A DNA stretch of 64,000 nt. Source: Dryas octopetala. Taxonomy: Eukaryota > Streptophyta > Magnoliopsida > Rosales > Rosaceae. The DNA is taken from NCBI GenBank assembly GCA_963921425.1, contig OY992840.1, positions 15,664,621 through 15,728,620 on the forward strand. Direction: 5' to 3'. Every line of letters begins with the position of its first letter. Position 1 is the first letter of the stretch. The notes under the pieces were generated by a model, which saw nothing but the letters and a program-made list of their open reading frames with translations, did not search any database and had not been told where the DNA came from. Positions 36,701-49,000 of the stretch are shown here, one piece after another. The translations under genes were made by a program, and so were the position numbers.

Positions 36701-39666
36701 GGTCTGAGGTTCGATTCCTCAAAAGTACCTATCTAACTGTTTGCTATTGTTTCCTGCCTCCCAAAGATTTTAGGGTTAGGCGGGTGGTTCCAGTTTAGAA
36801 TCCGGGTCTGCCTGGGGTTCCTTGGGTTCATGTTAGAGAGAAGACTATTATTTCACTTGTCTTCAGTGTATCAATATATATTTTCAAGTTTGATAGGCTG
36901 ATAGGACCCTCTTGTGCCCAGAAAGATAAGAATGGGAATGTCTATGACTCCTTGCCTATTATTTAAAAATAATATTCAGTTTTTACTCCCTAATTAATAT
37001 AAGTTTGGGTTCATTTGCGTTTTCTGCTATACCCTTTTTTTTTCTGCTACTTCAGTTGAACTGTTCTTTTTCTGCATATTTTGATATATTAGGACTTGAA
37101 CTATATATGCTTTGCTAGGTTGTCCTATCCAACACTTCATTTACAAAATGTAGTAAATTAAATTTGTAAAGCAAACAGGCATTGCTGTAGCTTCACTCTC
37201 ACAAGTCACAACTTGAGATCTTGCGAGGGAATAAATTTAGTGTCTGATTATATGCACTTAGAGATTTATGCCCCTTCCCTCTTAAAAAAAAAAAAAAAAA
37301 AAATCAACTGGGCTCAGTAGTTAGCTAGACTGTGCATGTGTGCTGTGAAGTGTGAACCCATTCACTAGGTCCTAGGTAACGAGAGGAGGGGTAAAACGGG
37401 AATTATAATTAATTGGGTAGGAATTGGTGTGTGTGTGTGTGTGAATATTGACCACATGGACTCCCGCAGTTCCCGCTGCCCCATATCCAGTAGAACTGTA
37501 GAAGAGTGCAGCTTTTTACTTAAGCATTCAAACAAGAGTACTAGTGGCTGTGGCTGAAGCTGCGGTTGGGGCTGATGTGCATGCCTAGCTCGCTCAAGCA
37601 GTCAAGCCCAATGTTAGCTTTTGCTTCCCTAGGTATGTTCTATGATTCTACGTATCCATGTTTTTTGGTACTATAGTCAGAGTGTACCACTCCACCTTTT
37701 TAAGCCTGCAGCTGAGTCACCTAATTAATGCCTTCACATACCCCACCCCCAAAAAGTCACGTATATAGATAACATTTATTTATTTTTTATAATTATTTAC
37801 TTTTTTTTTATATGGTTAGAATGAAATGGATATTATATGGGATTGAATTAAGTTCTCCTTGTAATTATGGGTTTAACTTATAAGCTATGCTAGCTATGTG
37901 TACAGTATACGTGAGTGTGCATATATATATATGTTAGAATATTAGAATATTAGAATATTAGAATTAGACCATCACTAGCTATCAGACAAAATTACGTTGT
38001 ATAATGTTATGACGACGCATGTTGATTTATATTTGTAGAATATAGAATTAATGATTATATGCATACTATAATACGTGAATTGGGCAGAGATTACATATTA
38101 AACAGAATAATTTACGCAGTATTAATATTATACATGTTGATATCGAAGCCGAATCCTTGAGAAAAATAATAGGAAAAAGGAAAAGAAAATGGATGAGGCA
38201 TTAATGCTTTCTCTGCAACCTTTCTCGGAACTGCAAGAAAAAGAGATAAATGTTTGTTGATGATGAGATTTGAGAGTCGGGCTAGGCTGCAGGAGATTGG
38301 GGTTGGGTGGATAATAGAGTGCGTGGTTTGCGGGTTACCTCTGATCTGCAAAAAGACTGAGACTGAATAGACTCCACTCACATTCACTGCATGCGATACG
38401 ACACAACGAACTAATTCTGAATTTTTCTCGATCTCACTCCGATTTTTTTATTTTTTATATTTGTATCTCTGCTGTCAGTGTTTGGTTTGAGGGGTGTTGA
38501 TGGACCCCTCTCTTCCATGCAGCATGGCTAGCTTTATGATAAATCACATCCCTCGAAACAAGCAATCCTGCCCTCCATGTGTGTTCTCTGCTGCATGCAT
38601 GCATGCATGGACTTGTATGTATATCATGCATGCATGGCCCAGTACTCAACCAAATAAAGAAAAGGATTTATTAATACATGGTCGATCGTACGTGACCCAA
38701 ATCTGCAGGTCTCAAACTAACAAACAAAAGGATTAATTAGTTCGATACCCCCTATGTATTTGGATGGGTCACTAGTGGGGACTGTACATTTTCAGTACAA
38801 GACATTGGATGGGATTTGTAGATGGCCCTAGCGAATATGAAATAACTCATTTGTCATTGTATGCACACTTGGTTCACAAGCTTGATTACTAGTAGATACA
38901 ACCGTAGACATTAATTGCATGCATGTTAAATATTCGCAGCACTATTATTATTTTCTCATTTCAGTCTTCTTGCTAGGTATTGTTTAATGTGGCAGCTTAA
39001 TATTGTTGCAAACATTTTGTGACATTCTTAGTTTGTGAAGGTAGCATTTGTATTTATATTACCACATTTTTGCTAATTAATTGAAGTGTGTATAATAAGT
39101 GATTAATATTTATTCTGCAGACGATGGTACTGCTGGTGGTTCATCTGATGATGAAGAATTGAGTGGAGGGGAGATAGAGGTAGAGGATCGTGACAGCTCA
39201 CAGCTGCGGACAAATAACGAAGATCACGAGCTGAAGGGTAAACTGTTGCGTAAATACAGCGGTTATATAAGCACTCTTAAGCAGGAATTTTCCAAGAAGA
39301 AGAAGAAGGGAAAGCTCCCAAGAGAAGCCAAGCAAATCCTTCATGACTGGTGGAACCTTCACTATAAATGGCCTTACCCAACGGTACTATATATATAACT
39401 ATATATACATCTCATGCAGAAAAACATGGAATAAGCGACACATGAAAGTCGTTGTAAAATGTTAAATTAGAGTTAATTTGTGTTGTTATATATTGATGGT
39501 CTTGCAGGAAGCAGACAAAATTACACTGGCTCAAGTGACGGGGCTGGATCAGAAACAAATAAACAACTGGTTCATTAATCAAAGGAAGCGCCATTGGAAG
39601 CCATCAGAGAACATGCAGTTTGCTGTTATGGACAGCCTTTATGGGCCCTGTTTTATCAAGGACTGA
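32715..39666 (+). CDS. Class I KNOX homeodomain transcription factor
   Basis: Five exons: 32715-33098, 33568-33699, 33819-33933, 39121-39383, 39508-39666; phases agree, giving 350 residues. In order: an acidic N-terminus with a six-His run, KNOX1 ([20 protein letters not shown]), KNOX2 ([20 protein letters not shown]), an acidic Ser/Asp/Glu linker, the ELK domain ([20 protein letters not shown]), and a TALE homeodomain with the PYP loop and recognition helix [12 protein letters not shown]. These are the class I KNOX hallmarks: nuclear regulators that maintain shoot meristem identity and heterodimerise with BELL proteins. Sequence near ELK and the linker suggests the KNAT2/6 or KNAT1 side of the class, but I cannot assign the clade. 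Intron 3 is 5187 bp, as in other class I KNOX genes where it often carries regulatory DNA. Introns 2 and 3 both begin next to CT repeats. Confidence 0.9.
33700..33747. repeat. (TC)n microsatellite at the intron 2 splice donor
   Basis: The repeat begins at the donor itself: ATG|GTCTCTCTCT. The exon end was set by frame continuity with the next exon. Confidence 0.93.
36650..36860 (+). mobile_element. Candidate tRNA-derived SINE in KNOX intron 3
   Basis: A-box-like TTTGAGTGGTCAGG at about 36667 and a good B box GAGGTTCGATTCC at about 36706 lie about 40 bases apart, followed by a GC-richer body unlike the surrounding AT-rich intron. No target duplication or tail was established, so the ends are approximate. 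Confidence 0.55.
37934..37966. repeat. Short tandem repeat, TTAGAATA units
   Basis: About four 9-base copies, the last truncated, in KNOX intron 3. Confidence 0.85.
38593..38637. promoter_or_regulatory. CATGCATG (RY-type) cluster in KNOX intron 3
   Basis: GCATGCATGCATGCATGG at 38593-38610 and CATGCATGCATGG at 38625-38637 give overlapping CATGCA elements, the core bound by plant B3 factors of the ABI3/FUS3/LEC2 group. Another copy is at about 38917. Function is inference; the runs could also be simple repeats. Confidence 0.4.
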
Positions 39667-40158
39667 GACTGAGACTGAGAGCCCAGCCGCTGGCCCATTT
39701 AGGTCATGAGGCCCAAGCCCATTTTTACTCTGATTTGTACATGGTTCCTGAACATCACCTTAATTTGGCTAATGCGCTTTAGTAGACTTCTCTTAACTAA
39801 TTGCTAGTACATCACTTTAATTCTTCATTTACTAATGGTAGCGTTTGCTGTTAGCCTGTGTGAGCAATCGTTGCTAAAGTCATTCACTGGGCTGGGCTTG
39901 GGCTTTACGAGTTACTTTTTTAATGCCTAGTTAGGTCGTACATCGGACTTGCGTCATGTCTTATTATGGACACTCTAATAGAGGTATGAAATTGTTCTAT
40001 TATGAAATTGTCGCAAAGTTGAAGTAGAGATATTGGGATCTCATTTTTTGAAATTGCAAAACGTGTTATAGTTGCGGTGCTAATATATATGCACTTTATC
40101 CTTTAGCTATTATTAGATAATTGTCAGATAATTTGACAATGTTGTTAAACTATCAATT

Positions 40159-40245
40159 TAGACTATTAATTAGGTGGAATCTTATTTAAATATGTGATTA
40201 ATCTAGACTATTAATTAGGTGGAATCTTATTTAAATATGTGATTG
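40159..40245. repeat. Tandem duplication, period 45 bp
   Basis: A 41-base block starting TAGACTATTAATTAGGTGGA at 40159 recurs without mismatch at 40204. Confidence 0.95.
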
Positions 40246-41602
40246 TATCATATATTTTATACCTTTGTATTATTTATTCATATCCGAAATAGGTTTACTC
40301 AGTCATTGATATGAATACCATGGTTTGAAATACATTTGTGTTTGTAGTTTTGTGTAGGGTACATCTCCTCGTGTCCTTCTGTCCTACGTATAAAACGGAA
40401 CAAAGAAAACAAAGCAATCTACGTATGCATGGGCCGCATGGCTATATAGTATATAGGTATGCATGTGTAATGCCATTAGGTAAGGATGAAAACAAAATAA
40501 CTTTTAATATTTTCAAAAGCCAAAATACACGTTTATCATAATTCATAAGTCTGAGTAGGATAATAAATAAATACAAAATAAAAAAAGGAAAATTTAAAAT
40601 TGTAAGTTTGCTCTCAATTTTTATTCACGCATGTTGCTCATGCATGGACTGATCATTATAACACATTCTTTTAGGCAATCCTTGCTTGTTCCATCATGTC
40701 AGGCATGGATGTATCAAAAATGAAGAGCTAAAGTCAATGTGTTTAGCAGCATGGTAACATTTGGTAGCTTCATTGTTCATTCATTTCAAACACAAGCAAA
40801 CAAAATCACTTGTATTCGACCAAAAAAAAAAAAAACAAAATCACTTGTTCTAGTTTTGATGGTTGAAGCATGCTGAAGAAATTTCAACTTTACTTCCAAT
40901 TGAGAAGCTGGCCTTCCAATGTTACCCTGTATTTTCAGTTGGAATTAAATTCCACCATATGTAGAGAGCTAGTTTAATTGGGATCATGCGGTTCCTCTCT
41001 ATGTTGTTTCAGCTTTCAATTTTGATCGTTTGGGGACGGGTTGGTATAAGAGTTTGTTTTGTGATTTTATTTTCTATTGGCAAAAAAAAAAAAAAAAATT
41101 CTATGTGGTGCTCCTATTCTTAGAGAGTATTGTACCACTTTAAAAATATGTGACAAGAGATTTAGAATATACATTGGTGGTGGGTTTACACAATTAGGTT
41201 CAAAGCTTTTGGGACCTGAAAGTGTCAATAATGTCACACTCAGGCGGCTCATTGTGGGCTTTCAAATTGTAGCCACCACCATGCTTGAAAAACAAAAAAC
41301 AAACGCTGAGGCCTCCTCACCAATCCCCCTCCTCTCTAGCAAGACTCAAAAACTCAAACAGTGTCCAACTCCATGGTTATCATCATCTTCCTTCACTTAA
41401 CTGTTACCTAAATAAAGAAAACAAAAAACAAGTATACAGATCATCCATCCTGTCATTACTTCTCTCCCATCTCTCTCTGTATAAACCAAAAACCAAAACG
41501 ATAACCCCCGTGTCTGCAAAAAACTGAAGCACAAAACGATTTAACTAAAACTCATATAGTGCTCAACCTGTTTCCATTTCCATTTTCCTGTACCCCCACA
41601 AA

Positions 41603-41622
41603 GAGATAGAGAGAGAGAGAGG

Positions 41623-41670
<48 letters not shown>
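41603..41670. repeat. (GA)n microsatellite in CRK leader/promoter
   Basis: A mostly perfect GA run interrupted by GGGAGATA, 155-220 bases upstream of the CRK start. Confidence 0.95.
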
Positions 41671-41674
<4 letters not shown>

Positions 41675-41825
41675 CCCATTGGTATATTTGCTCTGTTTTG
41701 CCCTGTTCTCTCTCAATTTTGAAACAGAGCAGAGCTAGTTTTCCCCTGTTTTCCTCTGTTTTCTTTTCTGCTCTCCAATACAGAGAACATACAAAACAGA
41801 GCAAAACGTAGCCCATTCGAATGAA

Positions 41826-42901
41826 ATGCGACTCCAAATCCCAAAGCCCCAAAATTCCATTTGGATTTTCCTTATATTCTCTGTATTCCTCTTCTCTCCC
41901 TCCAGCTCGGAGCCTCGGTGGTGCTCCGAGGCGGGCCGGTTCTGTGGAGAAGCAAAGCATTCCGAAAGCAGCATAAACTTCATTCCCAATTTCATTAACG
42001 CAATGGACATCCTCTCCAACCAAGTCAATCTAAACAGCTGGGGAGAATACAGTGTCATCTCGCCGGGGCCGGAGGTCCACGCCTTTGCTCAGTGCTACTC
42101 CGACCTCTCGCCGGAGGAGTGCTCTGCTTGCTTTGCAGTGTCAAGAACAAAGCTTCCCAGATGCCTTCCCTCCACCTCGGCGCGCATATACCATGACGGT
42201 TGCTTTCTTGGCTATGATGAACATGTGTTTTCCCACATAGCCGTCGATAAAAACCAGAAGAGTGTCAAGTGTGGCGGCTCAGCAATCGATGTTTCAAAGG
42301 ACAAGCACAAAGCAGAGGAGTTTGGAAGAAAGGTGGGAGATGTGATTGGAAATGTGACAGAGAAGGCGGCGATCCAAGGAGGGTTTTCTGTGATGGGGGT
42401 GAGAGAGAGTGGAGGAGTGGAGGGTGTGTATGCATTGGCACAGTGCTGGAAGACAGTCAGTGCAAAAGAGTGCAGACGTTGCTTAAGAGATGCAAGGGAC
42501 AACCTCAGGGTATGTTTGCCAGGGGCAGAGGGCAGGGCTATGTTTTCAGGGTGTTATCTGAGGTATTCTACACACAGATTCTATGAGGCTGAAGCAGAGT
42601 CAAGTGGTTTAGGTGAGGCATTCCCTTCAATGTCTCTTTCTCTTGTCAATGTTTGGGAAATTTGAAAAACTAACCAAAATTTGTCCTTAATTCTCGATTA
42701 GTATTGATTAGTACTCAAGCACCTTTCTTGAGTAGTTCTCGATCCCTATCGAGTAGTTTTCGAGAGAAATTCGAATACTTATTCATGGGAGCTCGAACAA
42801 GACTCAAGGGTTCGATTTCTAAATTAAAAAAAAAATGGTTAAAAGTTTTAGAAAGTTCATTTTGCGTTGAATTTTTATTGGGTCTTCTTCAATGTCTTAG
42901 T

Positions 42902-42932
<31 letters not shown>

Positions 42933-44620
42933 CAGTTGAATTGTGGTATATTGTAGCTCCAATTATATATGGAATGGTCCTTTGTTTGTTTGCTCTCTTT
43001 GGAGGTTGTATGGTCTACAAGAGACTAGCAAAGAGAAAACAAGGTAAACAACTTGAAACCAATCCCCACTCCAAATACTCTCTCTCTCTTTTTTTTTTTT
43101 TTTTTCCTTTCGCTGCATGTTCTAATTTGGTTTTTATGTTTTTTCTCTCAGTGAACAATGGCCAGTTTGGGATTTCGATTTCTATACGTAAGACCAGTTT
43201 GAATTTCAAGTACGAAATGCTTGAGAAGGCCACCGATTTCTTCAATGCCTCGAGGAAATTAGGCCAAGGTGGAGCTGGTTCTGTGTTCAAGGGAGTTCTT
43301 CCAGATGGGAGAACAGTTGCAGTGAAAAGATTGTTCTTCAATACAAGGCAGTGGGTGGATGACTTCTTCAATGAGGTGAATCTCATCAGTGGGATGGAAC
43401 ACAAGAACCTTGTTAGGCTTTTGGGTTGCAGCATTGAAGGCCCAGAAAGCCTTCTAGTCTATGAATATGTACACAAAAGCCTTGACCAAATCCTTTTTGG
43501 TAAGGACAAAGTGCACACTCTAAGTTGGCAACAGAGATTTGATATCATCTTTGGAATTGCTGAGGGACTTGTGCATCTTCATGAAAGTAGTGGAGTGAAA
43601 ATCATCCACAGGGACATCAAATCCAGCAACATTCTCCTTGATGAGAGGCTTGTCCCGAAAATCGCGGATTTTGGACTTGCCCGGTGTGTTGGTCCTGATC
43701 AATCTCATCTTAGCACAGGAATTGCAGGGACCCTGTAAGAAAAAAAAAAAAAAAAAAAAACTAGTCCCAGTAATTTTCTTATAGCATTTCTATGGAGACA
43801 AGGAATTTATATTAGTTTGATATTTTTTGTTGCAGGGGATATATGGCTCCTGAATATCTTGTCAGAGGGCAGCTAACAGATAAAGCTGATGTATATGCCT
43901 TTGGCGTGCTGGTTCTTGAGATTGTATGTGGCAGGAAGAACCGTGTTTTTGCAGAAGGTTCAAAAAGTTCGGTCCTGTACACTGTAAGGTTCATATCTCT
44001 TATGCATCAGTATATATATAACTATATGTAGTGATATATGGGAGAATTTGAAGTGTTGTCCGGTTGAAAAATTATACCCTTGCATAGAAAGTAATGTGAT
44101 TACTGAAAGACCATTATAACCAATTTTTGAAAATAATATCATATTGGTTTGGAGCTTTGATTTTGGACAATGCAGACGTCAATCAAACAGCATGTATGCT
44201 TGACATTAACCTAATAATATGCCTAGTGACATACTTTTGTTTTCTTTGTTCTGGCATCAGGTTTGGAAGAATTACAAGGCAAAAAACATTACTGAATCTG
44301 TTGATCCCATCTTGAAAGGTACATTCCCCGAAAGACAGGCATCCGATGTGCTTCGAATGGGGCTTTTGTGCACACAAGCTTCTCTGGCAGTGAGGCCATC
44401 CATGTCTCAAGTAGTTCTGATGCTGACTGATAAAGAATGTGTCATCCCTTTACCAAAGCAGCCTCCATTTTTGAATGCTAGCATACTCGCTTCGGATGCC
44501 TCCAGACCTTCTCTGACCTCTTTGTCACAAACAACAGATGGAGTGTCTCTAAAGTCCACCACTATGGTCACCGCAGAATCCCATTTTTCTGCAACAATTG
44601 AAGCATCTGAGCCAAGGTAG
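41826..44620 (+). CDS. Cysteine-rich receptor-like protein kinase (CRK, CRK42-like)
   Basis: Five exons: 41826-42612, 42936-43043, 43152-43734, 43836-43983, 44261-44620; phases agree, giving 661 residues. A signal peptide ([17 protein letters not shown]) precedes two DUF26/Gnk2 domains with the C-x8-C-x2-C signature ([13 protein letters not shown] and [13 protein letters not shown]). Exon 2 encodes the membrane helix ([19 protein letters not shown]). Exons 3-5 encode a complete kinase: [11 protein letters not shown] loop, VAVKR lysine, HRDIKSSN catalytic loop, [13 protein letters not shown] and a Ser/Thr-rich tail. It is an RD kinase with all key residues and should be active at the plasma membrane in stress or immune signalling, as is known for CRKs. 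An out-of-frame ATG at 41821 overlaps the start. Closest by eye to CRK42, not certain. Confidence 0.92.
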
Positions 44621-44840
44621 AGGAGTACTGCTTGAAGCTTGTAATTGTGCACTTTGTTAGGCATAGAAGGTTTTGCCATGTAGTTATTGTTCTTTTTCTT
44701 TTTCATCGAGGGAGAGCAATTTGAAAGATCGATTCACCTAGCTAGGTTTATAATTAACTTGTATATATATTTCTTTTGTTCTTTAATTGTAAATCTCACC
44801 CCTTAGATGATATGCATTGACATACACAGGTTTTGGTTTT

Positions 44841-44874
<34 letters not shown>

Positions 44875-45883
44875 CATGTTTAATCAAGCTATTGTAAGTT
44901 CAAATCCACTTGTGTTATCCGCCAAGGATATATAAGATTGCTAACTCATCTCAAGTTTAAAAATGGAAGTTTATATTGTAAAGATTGCTGGATATATCCA
45001 GCAATGTTCACTATAGTTCTATCCCTTTGTTTTAGGGAATTCTATAGCATAAATAGAGGAATACAAACACCTCTGCTTTTGAGGTTTTCAGCCAAATTAT
45101 ATCAGTTTGATGTTTTGAGTTTTTTAGAGATATCAAAGTCCATAATAGGTTAAGAGTGGGGAATGTATTATGATAGATCAATGGTTTGATTCCATTCAAT
45201 GTTACAATATGTATTAGGAGTATTATGATTCATCAGCTGTTTGATCAAAACCAACGGTTACATTCCTAGTTTAGGAGACTTCCAAATTTCACATATGTTG
45301 TCATGTCACTATAATAGGGAATGAAATTTTTTCTCTTAAATTGAGTTCAAATCTTGATAAAACATCTTATTTTCTTAAAGTTAATGCCAATTATTGAATT
45401 TTGATCCAATAGTTGATCGCCGAATAATCACATTTTGGTTATTGCATTGTTTAATAGGATTAAGATCAGCACACCAAAAAATGCATAACCAAAAGAAGGA
45501 GAAGAAGGAAAAAAAGGTTTAAGAGATCCTAATGTTTGGTCATCAAAAACAAGAACAATGGGCCAAAATTCAATGATAAGAGTTATTGGGCCTTTGAGTC
45601 CATGACCCAATTGTAGAAACCCAACGGGTCCAAAGTCTGAGCCCGGTAAAAACACAGCCGGCCAAGCCTAAATGTAAACTTTTGGCGCATATCTGGAAAT
45701 CAGTTTTCTGGAAATTCGAGTGGTTGACGGAGAATAGGAATCTCACTCGAGTCAGAGAGATTCAAATGATCAGGATTCTCACTCTCTCAGCGAACAAAGG
45801 ACTTCCTCTGCTTCTTCTTCTAGTCTTATGAGTGCGAGACAGAACCGAAGCGAACAGGAACGTCGCCGTTTTGGAACCCAGCC
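44621..45883. other. Intergenic region between CRK and B55 genes
   Basis: It holds the CRK 3' UTR, a run of about 31 T at 44844-44874, a perfect 22-bp palindrome at 44984-45005, and the leader of the B55 gene from about 45700. No domain-bearing frame is seen. Confidence 0.6.
44984..45005. repeat. Perfect 22-bp palindrome
   Basis: ATTGCTGGATA followed by its exact reverse complement, with no spacer. Confidence 0.97.
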
Positions 45884-45970
45884 ATGACTTTGAGCTCTGA
45901 TCCTCTAGACTGGAAATTCTCTCAGGTTTTTGGTGAACGAGCTCCCGGTGATGACCTTCAGGATGGTTAG

Positions 45971-46003
<33 letters not shown>

Positions 46004-49000
46004 ATATCTGTGTGTGCTTGAAGTCGTCGAAATGTTTCTTTGATTTCGTTTTCTTATGCTGTGTTTGGTTACTGAGAAAGCTCGGGTAAAAGATAAATTC
46101 CTCTCATTTTTACTTTTTTTACTGTCTTGCTTATTCTGGTTGTTATACGACCTTGTAGTTTAGTTCAACTCTTTTCCGTTTTCTTTGGGTGGTGGTGTTC
46201 AGTAGGCTCTGTAACTGAGAGGATGCATGAATGAGATTGCAGAATGACATTAAATTACAAAAAAAATATTTGAATTTTGCGATAATAAGTGGATTTTAAT
46301 TTTTTTTTAGAATTAAAGATTCATTTTTGTTGCAACCAAACGTATCACTCGGGTTTTATTTTGTTTTGCATGTGTTTGTTTAGAGAAATAAATTCAATTC
46401 TTGACTCCGTATTTGATTCTCTTTCTTGTAGTTGACACCATATCCGCAATTGAATTTGACAAGAGTGGTGATTACCTTGCCATTGGAGATCGAGGTGGCC
46501 GCTGTGTAATATTCGAGAGAAAGGATGGGAAACATGTGAGAATTACTTACGCAGTTTACAGTTGTAGATCATTCAAGAAAATTTCAATGGAATTTATTCT
46601 TTTTTTTTTTTTTTTTTTTTTTTCAAATATGCAAGAATTTTTTGAATTCATTTGGGGCTATCTTCCTTGTTAGGCTGGTGGCTGTGTTGGTTTGTTTTGG
46701 CATCTAATGTTGGATGAAATTGGGTTTACCATCTTTTTACCCTTAATTCTTAATTGGCTTCTTAGACTTTAAATCAGCACCATTCTCGACATGAACTGGA
46801 GCAGTTGGATTTCACGTCCACGCAGCATCCTGAATTTCAATTTAAGACTGAGTTTCAGAGTCATGAACCTGAGGTATAGTTTAGATTTATTCTTTTAAAT
46901 GCAACATCTAGAAAACGTGTTAATGCCTGTATTGATTATGCCAGTGCATATTTTTTGTTCTGTTTTTGCAATGCCGATGATTATGTTTTCATGTCATTAC
47001 CTTTTACTCAGTTTGACTACTTAAAGAGTGTGGAAATTGAAGAGAAGATCAACAAAGTAAGATGGTGTGCGACATCCAGTGGAACCCAATTCATCCTTTC
47101 AACAAATGACAAGACGATAAAACTGTGGAAGGTACAAAATTTTCTGAACAAGTCAATTTTACTTCAAAGGGTGGAGGGGTGGACACTTGGATTGATGGTA
47201 GTGTAGGAATTGGAGTTGCTGGGAGTGCTACTGGATGTGGGAGTCGGAGTGCTTCTAAGCAATAGAATGCATTTTTGAGTGAGAAGATGCATGTGAAGTC
47301 TGGAAATGGGAAAAATTAAGGTGCCAAATGATTTTATACATGATAAACAGAACACTGAAGAAACAAGGACAGAACATTTTTGTGTTTAAAACCAATGATA
47401 CTTTGCATTTTTATTGTTGAACAATATTGAATAATCCCAACCTCTCTAGATGCATATACAGCTCTGTTAATATTTCTTGGGCAATGTTGACTTGTTCATT
47501 TTTTTGTTTTTTGAGATCAGGTTAAGGAATGCAAGGTGAAGAAAGTAAAAGATATGAACCCGGATCCACATGCAAGCTTTGATGCGCTTCTGACTGAAAG
47601 GAGTTTCATCAGTAGAGAAGCTAGATCATCTCTTGCTAATGGCCATCGTCAGGAATGGATGGAGAAGATGGCTAAGAACATGTCACCTTCTCAAGACATG
47701 AATGCCAAGGTTGATACCCGTGCATTATAGTAAAGCTACTTTTTTGTATTACTCTTGGGTCATCAGCATCAGTTTTTCACAGTATACAAGGTTATCATTA
47801 TAATTTATAACGTGACTAGGTTGCTGACATGGAAGACACTGCTCAAACAAGATGCAGAAAGGTGTATGCTCATGCTCATGAATTTAATATTAACTCCATC
47901 TCAAATAATAGGTAAAGTTTGTGGGGGTATCTTTATCTAAAATTTTGTTTCTCTTCTAGCTAAAAATCACCTTGCACAGAGAAATTAGGATTTGAGAGAA
48001 GCCATTCTGCTTTTTCATTATTCAGATAGGCCTCCTTTTATTTGTTCCTAATTTGGCTATCTTATTTCTTCTCCAAATTACAGAAACAACTTAATTTATA
48101 ATGTATGAAGTTATAAACTTGCAGATGTATCCTGCATCTAAGAGATAATCTGCTTTAAACCTTTGTACAGCGATGGTGAAACATTTCTTTCTGCGGATGA
48201 CCTTAGAATAAACTTGTGGAATCTTGAGATCAGTAATCAGTGTTTCAATATTCTTGATATGAAGCCACCAAACATGGAGGATCTTACGGGTAGTCTATCC
48301 TCTAGTCTTTACATCTTATAATTTCTGTGAGCTCCTATATTTTTGTTTTACTAGAACATGCTACATTATCATCCAAACATTTCATAATTTTTTCTGGATG
48401 ACGATCTATACCGATTTTGATTTCAGTTTTTCTCAGTTGAGTTGATTTTATGCTGGAAACTCTTGCCATGACCAAAATATAGGTTACAATTGTGGAAAGA
48501 TGCTTTGGAACAAGAAAGAGAATGTTTGAGACAAGCAGATTAAGAATAAAATGCATGTGTTTTCAGAGAATTGAATTTGAGCAAATTTCAGATTCTGTAT
48601 AGTTTTGAATCATTCTCTCTTTAGGTTTAGCCATAGAATTGATATTTGCTTCCATATAATTTTTAACCATAGTTCTTTAGGATGGGACACTAACCAACTG
48701 GGTGCCAAGGTCTAACAAGCCTGTTCACTCAGTTTTGACAACTATCCTATTGTGCTTGATCATTTATCTATCCAATAAAAATACCATCATGGCATCCTTT
48801 AAAGTCCATTCTCTGCTCAAAAGGCTCAAAGATATTTCTTTTGTTTGTAATCTTTTTCTGATTGACGATTTTTATTCAGAGGTCATAACATCGGCTGAAT
48901 TCCATCCCATCCATTGTAATCTGCTTGCATACAGCAGCTCAAGAGGTTTTATTCGTTTGGTTGACATGCGGCAGTCAGCTTTATGTGATAACAGTGCAAG

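Larger units (their letters stand above)
39667..41825. other. Intergenic region between KNOX and CRK, no gene seen
   Basis: It contains the KNOX 3' UTR, a 45-bp tandem duplication, A-rich tracts at about 40823 and 41082, and the CRK leader with a long GA tract. Short open frames have no recognisable domain. Confidence 0.6.

Noticed and set aside
36700-36720. Possible tRNA gene in KNOX intron 3
   Set aside because: A B box is present but no acceptor-stem pairing or anticodon arm was found; SINE-like is a better reading.
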